NCBI RefSeq assembly: GCF_001306115.1
Contig: NZ_LGCL01000002.1
Span: 1 to 64,000, forward strand
DNA: 64,000 nucleotides
Direction: 5' to 3'
Origin: Ornatilinea apprima
GTDB taxonomy: Bacteria; Chloroflexota; Anaerolineae; Anaerolineales; Anaerolineaceae
Below the pieces are notes generated by a model. It ran no database searches, had not been told where the DNA came from, and saw nothing but the letters and a program-made list of their open reading frames with translations. Below, piece after piece: positions 53,560 through 62,205 of this stretch; position 1 is the stretch's first letter; each line of letters begins with the position of its first letter. Position numbers and translations under genes: made by a program.

Positions 53560-54165
53560 ATGCCTGTGCAAACCCCAAGAACTCAAATACGGATTGCTGG
53601 AATTATCCTGGCTGCCGGAGGCGCAACGCGATTTGGAGGCGCAAAGCAACTAGCCCTTTTTCAGGGAAAGCCTCTTGTGGTGGGAATCGTGGAGAAGGCG
53701 CTGGAATGTGGCTTGGAGCCCGTGTTGCTGATCACCGGAGCGTATCATGATGAAATTGAGATTTTACTGCGCAACTATCCAATTACCATTCACTACAATG
53801 CAGATTGGCCTTCAGGGATCAGCACCTCGATCCGGATGGGACTTGCCAACCTGCCTGTGGATGTGGGTGGGGCGATAATCCTGATGAGCGATCAACCCAG
53901 GCTTCCGGCAGTATTGATTCGCGAATTATTGGCACAATTTGATGCCGGGTTTGATTTTATTGTTCCACAGTCCAACGGCCAGTTAAGGAATCCGGTTTTG
54001 GTCAATCGGGAAGTGTTTGCGCGAGTAATGAGTTTGCGAGGCGATGCAGGTGCGCGGACGTTATTTGCGAGCGCGAAAGTAAAGCTTGTGCAGTGGGCCG
54101 ATGAACACGTTTTTGATGATGTTGACCAGCGCGCGGATTTGGATGATTTAACAAATTTAATATAA
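53560..54165 (+). CDS. mocA: Molybdenum cofactor cytidylyltransferase-like protein (MocA family)
   Basis: About 201 residues from the ATG at 53560; the longer GTG frame at 53521 overlaps the hairpin and is less likely. N-terminal nucleotide-binding motif GIILAAGGATRFGGAKQLAL, then HYNADWPSGISTSIRMGL and ILMSDQPRLP. MocA makes the cytosine dinucleotide form of the cofactor used by xanthine dehydrogenase-family enzymes. Its position after the Mo subunit fits that job. Confidence 0.88.
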   Translation: MPVQTPRTQIRIAGIILAAGGATRFGGAKQLALFQGKPLVVGIVEKALECGLEPVLLITGAYHDEIEILLRNYPITIHYNADWPSGISTSIRMGLANLPVDVGGAIILMSDQPRLPAVLIRELLAQFDAGFDFIVPQSNGQLRNPVLVNREVFARVMSLRGDAGARTLFASAKVKLVQWADEHVFDDVDQRADLDDLTNLI

Positions 54166-54221
54166 ATGCGTGTAGTCAAAAAATATTCTTAACTTGTCAT
54201 CATAATTATCTACAAAATCAA

Positions 54222-54230
54222 TGCTATAAT
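54222..54230 (+). promoter_or_regulatory. Extended -10 promoter of the class IV aminotransferase gene
   Basis: TG-C-TATAAT (TG at 54222-54223, hexamer 54225-54230) with a perfect hexamer. The predicted start is about 54237, some 20 nt before the ATG at 54258, which has GGAG. Confidence 0.6.
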
Positions 54231-54257
54231 CTCCGATTATTAATGGAGTCAATTATC

Positions 54258-55100
54258 ATGGCACAAGTATGGAAACTAAACGGTAAATACGAGATTCTAT
54301 CCGAAGGTGAGCTTCCGATCTCACCAGACGCCAATCTGGATCAGATATCCAAGCTGCTGCCGGGTGGGGCTTATACAACTTTTCGAACTTACGATCATTA
54401 CAAAATCGTTTCGCTTGAAAATCATTTTCTGCGCCTGGAAGAGACGGCCGCGTTAGCCGGTAAACCAATCCAGCTTGATTATGAGAAATTACGCGGAACC
54501 ATCCGCGAAATTGTACATCGTGAATTGACAAGGGAATTGCGCATTCGCATTACCCTCGACCTGCAAGAGAATCCAGGTCTGATCTATCTATCTTATGAGC
54601 CGCTAGTAACACCGGCAAAAGAGCTGTATGAAACTGGCGCTAGTGCTGAAACGACTTTGTTGGAGCGCGATAATCCTAAAGCGAAGCTGACCGACTTTAT
54701 TATTCGTTCACAAGAATTGAAGAGCCGCCTAAATCAGGATTTGCAAGAAATTCTGATGGTTAACAGCAGTGGCGAAATCACAGAAGGGTTAACCAGCAAC
54801 TTTTTTGGTGTGTTGGATAATAAAATATTCACAGCTGAAGAAGGAGTTTTATTGGGAATTACCCGGTCTGCGTTGATTGAAGAAGCTCAGAAGTTTGGAT
54901 TTGAAATTGTTTACAAGCCTGTCCGCGTGGATGAACTGCCGCGGCTTGAAGAGGCTTTTATCACCAGCACCAGCCGTCTAGTTCTGCCCATTCGGGAGAT
55001 TGACCAACAGCCGATTCGTAACGGCATCCCGGGCGTGGTGACAAAGAAATTAATAGAATTACTAAAGAGACGAATCGTTTCGGAATACGAAGAAATTTAA
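54258..55100 (+). CDS. Class IV PLP-dependent aminotransferase / aminodeoxychorismate lyase-like
   Basis: GGAG at 54246-54249 with an 8-nt spacer selects the ATG at 54258 (280 residues). The fold-type IV family includes branched-chain aminotransferases, D-amino acid aminotransferases and PabC. Seen: GGAYTTFRTYD, NPKAKLTDFIIRSQ (PLP Lys region) and EITEGLTSNFFGVLD. The exact activity is open. Its 3' end overlaps the convergent DUF2007 gene by 4 bp. Confidence 0.88.
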   Translation: MAQVWKLNGKYEILSEGELPISPDANLDQISKLLPGGAYTTFRTYDHYKIVSLENHFLRLEETAALAGKPIQLDYEKLRGTIREIVHRELTRELRIRITLDLQENPGLIYLSYEPLVTPAKELYETGASAETTLLERDNPKAKLTDFIIRSQELKSRLNQDLQEILMVNSSGEITEGLTSNFFGVLDNKIFTAEEGVLLGITRSALIEEAQKFGFEIVYKPVRVDELPRLEEAFITSTSRLVLPIREIDQQPIRNGIPGVVTKKLIELLKRRIVSEYEEI

Positions 55101-55360
55101 AGTTCTTCATCAGAATCATCCACCAGATCATTTGTGGATGATTCCATCTCCATAATAAGACGCACGGCTTCATCTGCCTGATCAGCGCGCACCAGGACTT
55201 TTGCCAACCCTAATGGGCCTACGGTCAGGCCTATTGCCAGACCGGCGCTCTCTTGAGCAACTTTCGCGTCAATCCCCGCCGATTCCAAATATAAGCGGAT
55301 CATTTCTGCGGCTAGAAAACCCTGGGCTTCATATACATCAACATAGTTGAACGTCGTCAT
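55097..55360 (-). CDS. DUF2007-like small protein
   Basis: 87 residues resembling putative signal-transducing DUF2007 proteins: YEAQGFLAAEMIRLYLESAGIDAKV, GPLGLAKVLVRADQADEA and an acidic tail. The ferredoxin-like fold is of unknown function. The start overlaps the methyltransferase stop (ATGA), so it is the last gene of the mrfAB-containing operon. Confidence 0.8.
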   Translation of the reverse strand: MTTFNYVDVYEAQGFLAAEMIRLYLESAGIDAKVAQESAGLAIGLTVGPLGLAKVLVRADQADEAVRLIMEMESSTNDLVDDSDEEL

Positions 55361-55938
55361 GATTTTCTCCCACCGTTATTTCTTTTTTTTGCCACCAATT
55401 GAGCAACCCATTTTTTGCGCCCTGCGCTGTTCTGAATCCAACCCTCAAAGTAATGGTGCACATCAAAGCCAGAGGCAAGGTCAAGCAGCTCGCGGGGTTG
55501 CACCAGGTAATCGGGGTTAATATCTGGCTTTACCTCCAGTATATCCCAATGCAATGTCTCAACCAACAACCATCCGCCGGGATTCAGCATGGAAGAGAAT
55601 TGCGCGGCCAAATTCCGCTGGAAATAATAAAAATTGAGAATAACGTCGAAGGTCGTAGTGAATCGCCAGTTTTCGAGATCAGCGACAAAAATAGGCAGGT
55701 CAGAGAAAGACTCCCGGGCGTTGAGAGCAGCTGTGGTGGAAATGTCTACCCCAACCACGTTCAGGCCGCGTTGATGCAGATAGCCCGCATTGGCGCCCAG
55801 CCCCATTGCAAGATCTAAAACGTACCCCCGGCGCGGCAGAAGGTATTCATAATCCAGGAGCAACTGGCGGGGAGTTTTTAACCCCTCCTGGATTTCGCCG
55901 GAATACCGTTGGTTCCACTTTTTTGCCGCTTCAGTCAT
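55357..55938 (-). CDS. Class I SAM-dependent methyltransferase
   Basis: 193 residues. Motif I is VLDLAMGLGANAGYL, followed by VVGVDIS and FDVILNFYYFQ. It resembles TehB/UbiE-like small-molecule methyltransferases; the substrate is unknown. It is coupled by overlaps to the MrfB-like gene before it and DUF2007 after it. Confidence 0.88.
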   Translation of the reverse strand: MTEAAKKWNQRYSGEIQEGLKTPRQLLLDYEYLLPRRGYVLDLAMGLGANAGYLHQRGLNVVGVDISTTAALNARESFSDLPIFVADLENWRFTTTFDVILNFYYFQRNLAAQFSSMLNPGGWLLVETLHWDILEVKPDINPDYLVQPRELLDLASGFDVHHYFEGWIQNSAGRKKWVAQLVAKKRNNGGRKS

Positions 55939-57181
55939 TGTTGGTGGATTTCTCGCGTTGGGTTTTTTGTTGGATGCGCCGGCTTCTTTTTTCCACTTCT
56001 GCCAGCTTCATCTGTTGATAGTAATAACTGGTTTGATTCAGAATGAGCATTCTGGCTTTCTCAGTCCAGGCCAGCGCGTCATCATATTCTTTAGTGGTAT
56101 GTTCCAGATATTTTGCTATTTCAATACAAGCCTCAATGGAACCCAAGCGCGACGCTTCCTTCCAAAGCGGCAAGGCCAGGTCCCACTTTCTGTCTCGTTT
56201 ACACATCTCGGCTGAGTTCATGATCGCCTGTAATTGTTGCGGTGGTGTCAGGTCTTTCTGAATACATTGATCGTAGATAGACAGGGCTTCTTCAGTTCTG
56301 CCCAGGGTTTGATAGACTTTGGCCACACTCAACTGGTCTAGTTGGTGAATATCGGTTGAGTTTGGGTAAGATAGCGTTTCTCCGGCCAGCAGCGTCAGCC
56401 CGGCCAGGGAGAGAATATCAATTTTGTTGTGATAGAAAACGCCCGAGAGTGGGATTGGATTATGATCGGCCAGGAAGTCAAAGTAGATTTGCGGAATCAT
56501 CCAGCCGGGAACCTCTTCTCCGCTGCGGAAAAAACCGAGCAATTGGTTTTCCAGATGGCCGAGTGAACGATTGTCGAACCGGTTTGACCAGATTTTACGC
56601 GTAATTTGCAGCAAATCAATATGGGGGTACTGGATGAAAGGTGAGGTTAGCCCGTTGAGAATATAACGGTTGTTCAAGAGGGGAATATCAAAGGATTTGC
56701 CATTATAAGTCAGAACTGCTTTGAATCTGGTAGTAATTTTGATCAATTCTGCCAGCATGGAGGGTTCTTCTGATGGATCACGCATAAAGAGCTGCTGCAC
56801 CTGAAATCCCTGCCCGGTATAAAACCCAAGGCCAATCAAAAATGCAAAGGTTCCAGTGCCGCCACCCAGGCCGCTGGTTTCTGTATCCAGGAACAGGATT
56901 TCATCCAACTGTAGATTGATGTCTGATGCCAACCGGGATACCTTGCAAATCACATCCGTGTCGATGGGATGTGAAAGGTTGGTTACACCATGCCGGTATT
57001 CTGGTGGGTATACCTCTCTGATAGAAAGAGATTCACCGTAGAAATTGGTCTGAACTTCTCCATTCAGCAGTGATTGAAGTGTTCGTTGGCCTTGTTGCGC
57101 GCGAGAATCGCGTGATTCGCTTTTCTTTGCAAATCCCTTTTGAACGCCCAGCGATTTTAGTCTGTCGGATATCGATTCCAT
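55931..57181 (-). CDS. mrfB: MrfB/YprB-like RNase H-fold exonuclease with C-terminal TPR-like repeats
   Basis: 416 residues. The DEDD-type exonuclease domain shows FLDTETSGLGGGTG (first Asp and Glu), VLTYNGKSFDIPLLNNR and HNKIDILSL. The C-terminal about 130 residues look like tetratricopeptide repeats (SVAKVYQTLGRTEEALSIYDQC). In Bacillus subtilis MrfB works with the MrfA helicase in repair of mitomycin C damage; here it follows the MrfA-like gene by 8 nt. Confidence 0.88.
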   Translation of the reverse strand: MESISDRLKSLGVQKGFAKKSESRDSRAQQGQRTLQSLLNGEVQTNFYGESLSIREVYPPEYRHGVTNLSHPIDTDVICKVSRLASDINLQLDEILFLDTETSGLGGGTGTFAFLIGLGFYTGQGFQVQQLFMRDPSEEPSMLAELIKITTRFKAVLTYNGKSFDIPLLNNRYILNGLTSPFIQYPHIDLLQITRKIWSNRFDNRSLGHLENQLLGFFRSGEEVPGWMIPQIYFDFLADHNPIPLSGVFYHNKIDILSLAGLTLLAGETLSYPNSTDIHQLDQLSVAKVYQTLGRTEEALSIYDQCIQKDLTPPQQLQAIMNSAEMCKRDRKWDLALPLWKEASRLGSIEACIEIAKYLEHTTKEYDDALAWTEKARMLILNQTSYYYQQMKLAEVEKRSRRIQQKTQREKSTNND

Positions 57182-57189
57182 GTTCTCAA

Positions 57190-59709
57190 TTATAGTAGCT
57201 TATGCAATATCTCTAGCGTTTCTGCTTTGCTGCTTTCGCCATCAGTTAGGAGCGGCCCAACACAAGCCGGGCAGCCTTCCGTGCAGGAACAGTTGGTTAT
57301 CACTTCTTGAGCCGCCAGCAGGAGCGGATAGAACTGGTCATATAGTTGGGCAGAAAGCCCAACCCCATCGGGAAATTGATCGTAAAAAATGATGGTTGGC
57401 AATCCATCCGCGAATTGGCAGTTGGGGTCATACAATACCCCAAGGTCATTGGAATCGCAAAGAACTTCTAGCGGAGCAAGGTGGTGGAGAGCATACTTTA
57501 GCCCACTCATTCCCGATTTCACCATCACATTGACTTCGGCGCGGCGGTGACAGGCCGGGCATAACGTGATGAGGTTATCAAGTTGGTTGGCTGCCTGCGC
57601 GTCTGTAAAGCGTCGAAAGGGAATTTTGTGGTGCACATGATGCTTGCTGATGGTTTCTTTGGCGCCGCAAACCTGGCATGTATAATGATCGCGCAAGCGC
57701 ACTTGCTCACGAATCGCATTCCAATGAGGCCCATAGTAATTCTGCGAGGCTATGATCAGGCCCGCATTTTCCAGACGCTGAATGGTTTCTGAAGACAGGG
57801 TAAACCAAAGTCCAATGGTTCGAAGCTGTGTGGCGGGCAGATCCAGCGGGTACACACCGATTTGTTCATGTGAAGACGCGCTGACCTTGCGATAACCCGT
57901 TACTTGAGAGGTAACGATGACCTCGCCAGTTGATTTTGTGCCCCCAGCAATTTGTTCTTGAGCGGTAACCCGTAACAGGTCAACATCGGTTTGTGATTTT
58001 GATTCTGTGAAGTAGTCCAATTCCATTGGGATGAGGCTGGCAGAGGCGTGATCCAGGTCCAGGTTTTCAACCAGGTAAGATTCGCCGGAGTGCAGGTAAA
58101 CCGCGCCAGGGTGCACCATCCAATACGCGCTGGATTGGTCGATCACGCCGATGGTTTTGGGTCCATTGATGGTTTGTGCGCGGAGTTGGATGGTTTCTGC
58201 TGTGGCAGAGCGCAAAGAAATTTGCGCAGCGGGGTACTGATCAGATACCCAGTAGGTTTTTTCGTTGGATTGGTGCGCCAGGCTGGCTTGACACAAAAAA
58301 TCCAGTAATTCCTGGAGCGTTTCCGGTGATAAGGCTCCATAATGATCATTGTGAGAAAATGGCAGCTCAAACAATGAGCATTGAATGTGTTTCAACAGAA
58401 TCAATAAATTATCGGGGTTGATGATGGCTTTTTCCGGCGCACTGCCGAGGACATATTCAGGGTGGCGGATGATATACTGGTCGAGCGGATTGGATGAAGC
58501 AATTAAGACGGACAGAGATTCCTCTTCTCTACGCCCTGCGCGGCCTGTTTGCTGAAGGGTAGATGCGATGGAGCCGGGAAAACCAGCAATCACCACCGCG
58601 TCCACACTGCCGATATCAATTCCCAATTCCAACGCGTTCGTTGCGGTAACCAGTTTGGCTTTGCGCTCTTTGAGACTTTTTTCAATACGCCTTCTCTCCT
58701 GTGGTAAATAACCGGACCGGTAACCGAAAATTTGGTCTGCCAGAGCGGGGAACTGAAGGCGAAGCTCTTTTAGCACTTTTTCCACGGCGGGGCGGGTGTG
58801 ACTGAATAGCAATGTCTGGGCATCATAAGCGATCAGGTCTCCCGCGAGGCGCAGTGATTCAGTGCGGGCGCTGGCACGAATACCCAGACGTTCATCGATG
58901 ATGGGCGGATTGTACAGGATGAAATGTTTCACACCCTTCGGTGACCCATCTTGATGAATGCATTCCACCGGCTCTTCAATGAGTTTTTCGGCCAGTTCTT
59001 GTGGATTGGCGATGGTGGCAGAGGTCAGGATAAATTGTGGCTGGCTGCCATAAAATGCCAGAATTCTTTTCAGCCGGCGGATGACATTGGCGATGTTGGA
59101 GCCAAACACGCCTTTATACATATGAATTTCGTCAATGACAATCCACTTAAGGTTACGCAAAAAAGAAGCCCACTGGGTGTGGTAGGGCAATATACCGAGG
59201 TGCAGCATGTCTGGATTGGTGAGGATGATCGATGCCTCACAACGCGCTTTCCGCCTTTGATCCTGTGAGGTGTCACCATCATAAATGGCGGCAACGCTTT
59301 TTGAGTTGGGTAGTTCTGTAGAGGGAAAGAGCTTGGAAACGTTATTCAACTGGTCTTGTGTGAGCGCTTTGGTTGGGAAAATGCACAAAGCGGAGGTTGA
59401 GTAGTTGGTTTGCAGGAAAGATTGAAGAATTGGCAGCTGATAGCAAAGCGATTTACCGCTGGCTGTGCCTGTAACTACAACCATGTTCTTCCCTGCTTGC
59501 GCGATCTGCCAGGAATCTGCCTGGTGTGTGTAAAGGCGGTGTATGCCGAGCGACTCGAGTTTATTGCGGAGATGCGGGTGAAGAACAGCCGGCAGGTCTG
59601 CATATTGAGCCGCCTGAGCTGGTTTGGTTTGCACCTGCGTGATACAAGAGGATATAAGCGGGTCTGAGGACCAATTTTTGAGAACACGGCTGATTGAACT
59701 CTCTGTCAT
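57190..59709 (-). CDS. mrfA: MrfA/YprA-like superfamily 2 helicase with an internal HNH nuclease domain
   Basis: 839 residues from the ATG at 59709. Helicase motifs: THQADSWQIA (Q motif), GTASGKS (residues 81-87, Walker A), VIDEIHMYKG and QQTGRAGRREE. The C-terminal region ends with the four-Cys cluster CSCTEGCPACVG of MrfA/Hrq1-type helicases. Inserted at about residues 670-727 is an HNH domain (CQVCG, HHVHHKIPF, LCPACHRRAE). Bacillus subtilis MrfA is about 90 residues shorter and lacks it. It leads the mrfA-mrfB-methyltransferase-DUF2007 operon. Confidence 0.88.
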   Translation of the reverse strand: MTESSISRVLKNWSSDPLISSCITQVQTKPAQAAQYADLPAVLHPHLRNKLESLGIHRLYTHQADSWQIAQAGKNMVVVTGTASGKSLCYQLPILQSFLQTNYSTSALCIFPTKALTQDQLNNVSKLFPSTELPNSKSVAAIYDGDTSQDQRRKARCEASIILTNPDMLHLGILPYHTQWASFLRNLKWIVIDEIHMYKGVFGSNIANVIRRLKRILAFYGSQPQFILTSATIANPQELAEKLIEEPVECIHQDGSPKGVKHFILYNPPIIDERLGIRASARTESLRLAGDLIAYDAQTLLFSHTRPAVEKVLKELRLQFPALADQIFGYRSGYLPQERRRIEKSLKERKAKLVTATNALELGIDIGSVDAVVIAGFPGSIASTLQQTGRAGRREEESLSVLIASSNPLDQYIIRHPEYVLGSAPEKAIINPDNLLILLKHIQCSLFELPFSHNDHYGALSPETLQELLDFLCQASLAHQSNEKTYWVSDQYPAAQISLRSATAETIQLRAQTINGPKTIGVIDQSSAYWMVHPGAVYLHSGESYLVENLDLDHASASLIPMELDYFTESKSQTDVDLLRVTAQEQIAGGTKSTGEVIVTSQVTGYRKVSASSHEQIGVYPLDLPATQLRTIGLWFTLSSETIQRLENAGLIIASQNYYGPHWNAIREQVRLRDHYTCQVCGAKETISKHHVHHKIPFRRFTDAQAANQLDNLITLCPACHRRAEVNVMVKSGMSGLKYALHHLAPLEVLCDSNDLGVLYDPNCQFADGLPTIIFYDQFPDGVGLSAQLYDQFYPLLLAAQEVITNCSCTEGCPACVGPLLTDGESSKAETLEILHKLL

Positions 59710-59716
59710 ACTTGCT

Positions 59717-59746
59717 ATTATACGAATAATCGTTCTAATAATGCAA
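59717..59746 (-). promoter_or_regulatory. Promoter of the mrfA operon, leaderless layout
   Basis: On the minus strand TTGCAT (59746-59741), an 18-bp spacer and TATAAT (59722-59717) end 7 nt before the ATG at 59709. There is no Shine-Dalgarno. The arrangement is nearly the same as at the zinc-ribbon gene. No LexA-type operator was recognised by eye. Confidence 0.6.
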
Positions 59747-59844
59747 ACAAATACCATAGAATCGTTCAACCTTGCATTTTTATAGATATCTCTCTGGCAA
59801 AAAACGTTTATACTTTTTAATCATCCCATAGGTTGGATAAAAGC

Positions 59845-60597
59845 ATGAGATTTGAGTTAAACATCATTCTAATTACGCTGGCAGGGGGGCTGGCAGGTTT
59901 CTGCTTGAATTATCTGGCGGATGTTCTGCCGGTCTATCGGCGTTTTACCCATTCGATCTGCCAGGATTGCCACGAACCCATTGGATGGAAGGATTATATC
60001 CTTTTCCATGCATGCCCGTACTGCGGACGCCAGCAATGGCTGCGAAGGGGGCTGATTGCCGCGATTACACCGCTGCTGCTGGTGGCGCTTTACATTTTTC
60101 CGAGTGGGCGATTGACTTTTTGGGAAAACGCTGTCATTCTCGTTTTCTTTCTTCTGGTCGCGATCATTGATATCGAGCATCGCCTGATTATGCACCCTGT
60201 CAGCCTGGCTGGAGCGGTAATTGGCCTGGTACTGGGAACGCGCATGCACGGAATTTTTCCGACGCTGATCGGCGGTGCTGCGGGGTTTCTGATGATGTTT
60301 GTACTGTATTATTTGGGCGGGCTCTTCGCAAAAGTTCTTGGGAAAGCGCGCGGAGAAGAGATCGAGGAGATTCCTTTGGGGTTTGGGGACGTCAATTTGA
60401 GCGGTGTGCTGGGGCTGCTGCTCGGCTGGCCAGGAATTGCAGCGGGGCTGTTTTTCGCGATCCTGGCGGGCGGAGTCTTTTCGGGAGGATATATTCTGGT
60501 GCTTAAGCTGCTTCGTCGTTACCAGCCGTTCAGCGCGATTCCATACGCGCCGTTCCTGCTGCTTGGCACGGCAATTTTATTATTTGCCACGAAATAA
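59845..60597 (+). CDS. Prepilin peptidase (type IV leader peptidase)
   Basis: About 250 residues from the ATG at 59845; a TTG 12 nt upstream is in frame. It is an aspartic membrane protease that cleaves prepilin-like leaders. Seen: a cytoplasmic zinc loop with CQDC and CPYC, about seven helices, the catalytic Asp regions IIDIEHRLI and GFGDVNL. A TATACT lies at 59809-59814. No pilin genes are in the window. Confidence 0.9.
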   Translation: MRFELNIILITLAGGLAGFCLNYLADVLPVYRRFTHSICQDCHEPIGWKDYILFHACPYCGRQQWLRRGLIAAITPLLLVALYIFPSGRLTFWENAVILVFFLLVAIIDIEHRLIMHPVSLAGAVIGLVLGTRMHGIFPTLIGGAAGFLMMFVLYYLGGLFAKVLGKARGEEIEEIPLGFGDVNLSGVLGLLLGWPGIAAGLFFAILAGGVFSGGYILVLKLLRRYQPFSAIPYAPFLLLGTAILLFATK

Positions 60598-60623
60598 TTC
60601 TCTGCAGGTCTCCTGCCAATTCA

Positions 60624-62180
60624 CTATTCATACTGCTGCAAATTGGCCTGAAATGCTTCTTTTAACTGTTTCGCGTGTTCCTCATACGCGTCAAGAGAAG
60701 CCCATAAGGTGGAGGGGCGCAATATGTCTGTGGGAATACCGTTTACCCTTTGAGGAATCGACAGACCAAAATAGGACTCGGTGGAAAAAGCCTCGTTGGA
60801 TAATTCTCCGTTGAGGGCGGCTGAGATCATCCGTCGCGTAAAGGCCAGCGGAATTCGGCTGCCCACACCATAGCTGCCGCCGATCCAGCCAGTGTTCACC
60901 AGCCAAACAGCGCTGTTGTGGTGGTTTACCTTTTCCAACAGCATTTGCGCGTAGATCTTGGGCTTGAGGGGCAGAAATGGCAGAGCGAAACAAGCTGAAA
61001 AAGTAGTTTTCGGCTCTTTGCCTAATCCATCTTCTGTTCCGGCGAGCTTAGCCGTATACCCGCTGAGGAAGTAATGCTCAATTTGTTGCGGCAATAAGCG
61101 TGAAATTGGCGGCAAAACACCAAACGCATCGGCACTTAAGAAGAAGATATTAGACGGGTGATTTCCTTTTCCGCCGCGGACAAAGTTGGGAATGCGGTCA
61201 ATGGGATAAGACGCGCGCGTGTTTTCGGTGATGGAATCATTCCGAAAATCAATCTCATCAGATTCCGGATAGGTTAAGGCATTTTCAATCACCGTTCCCC
61301 GCTGGTTGACCGCTGCCCAGATGATGGGTTCATCAGAAGCATTTAGGTTGAGCGTTTTCGCATAGCAGCCCCCCTCCAGATTAAAGACCCCGCTGTTACA
61401 CCAGGCGTGCTCATCGTCTCCTATTAAGCAGCGCTCCGGTGTGGAAGAAAGGGTAGTTTTGCCTGTGCCCGAGAGACCAAAAAACAGAGCCGTGTCTCCA
61501 TTGGGCCCAATGTTGGCTGAACAATGCATACTCAATATCCCCTGGAGAGGATACTCCAGATGCAGGGCTGTGAACATGGCTTTTTTGATTTCACCCGCGT
61601 ACCCCGAGCCCCCGATCAGGATCAAATTTTGGGCGAAGTCAATGCAGATGAAGGTATCAGAACGCGTGCCATCTAAAACGGGATCTGCCAGGCAGCCAAT
61701 AGCGGAATAAATGGTATAGCCAGGTTGTCGGCTGTCCACAAATTCTTGAGGTGAGCGGAACAAGTTGCGGATTGAAAGGCTTTGCCAAGCCGTATCCGTT
61801 ATGACCCTGACCGGAAAATGAAAATCGGGGTGTGCCCCGACAACCCTTTGTTGCAGAAACGCATCCCGATTTGAGAAATAAGCAAGCATCTTATGATATA
61901 GCCTGTCAAACACCTCGGCTGAGATGGGCTTGTTAAGCTCACTCCAGGCAATCTGGTCTTCCCAATCATCTCCACGGCAGACAAAGTACTTATCTCTTGC
62001 GGCTCGGCCTGTATGCTTGCCTGTGGAAACCAGAAGCGCACCGCTGGATACAAGCCGACCTTCGCCGCGAAGCAGTGCTTGCTCGATTAATGGATCTGGT
62101 CCTAAATTTTCAAAAATCTTTCCTTTGGACGACAGCTCTACTTGGTTTAGTGGATTACCAGCCAAACCGGGCTGCTTCAT
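60624..62180 (-). CDS. pckA: Phosphoenolpyruvate carboxykinase (ATP)
   Basis: 518 residues. It converts oxaloacetate plus ATP to phosphoenolpyruvate for gluconeogenesis. Motifs: GLSGTGKTTLS (kinase-1a P-loop), LIGDDEHAW (kinase-2), FLSADAFGVLPPI (family signature region) and NTGWIGGSYGVGSRI. AAGGAG lies 6 nt before the ATG at 62180. It converges with the prepilin peptidase gene. Confidence 0.97.
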   Translation of the reverse strand: MKQPGLAGNPLNQVELSSKGKIFENLGPDPLIEQALLRGEGRLVSSGALLVSTGKHTGRAARDKYFVCRGDDWEDQIAWSELNKPISAEVFDRLYHKMLAYFSNRDAFLQQRVVGAHPDFHFPVRVITDTAWQSLSIRNLFRSPQEFVDSRQPGYTIYSAIGCLADPVLDGTRSDTFICIDFAQNLILIGGSGYAGEIKKAMFTALHLEYPLQGILSMHCSANIGPNGDTALFFGLSGTGKTTLSSTPERCLIGDDEHAWCNSGVFNLEGGCYAKTLNLNASDEPIIWAAVNQRGTVIENALTYPESDEIDFRNDSITENTRASYPIDRIPNFVRGGKGNHPSNIFFLSADAFGVLPPISRLLPQQIEHYFLSGYTAKLAGTEDGLGKEPKTTFSACFALPFLPLKPKIYAQMLLEKVNHHNSAVWLVNTGWIGGSYGVGSRIPLAFTRRMISAALNGELSNEAFSTESYFGLSIPQRVNGIPTDILRPSTLWASLDAYEEHAKQLKEAFQANLQQYE

Positions 62181-62205
62181 ATGCTCTCCTTAAAGTTGTG
62201 ATTGA

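Noticed and set aside
59717-59746. LexA-type operator controlling mrfA
   Set aside because: No inverted repeat matching a LexA box was visible around the promoter.
60604-60616. GCAGG/CCTGC hairpin between prepilin peptidase and pckA as a terminator
   Set aside because: Only 5 bp with a 3-nt loop and no T tract on either strand.
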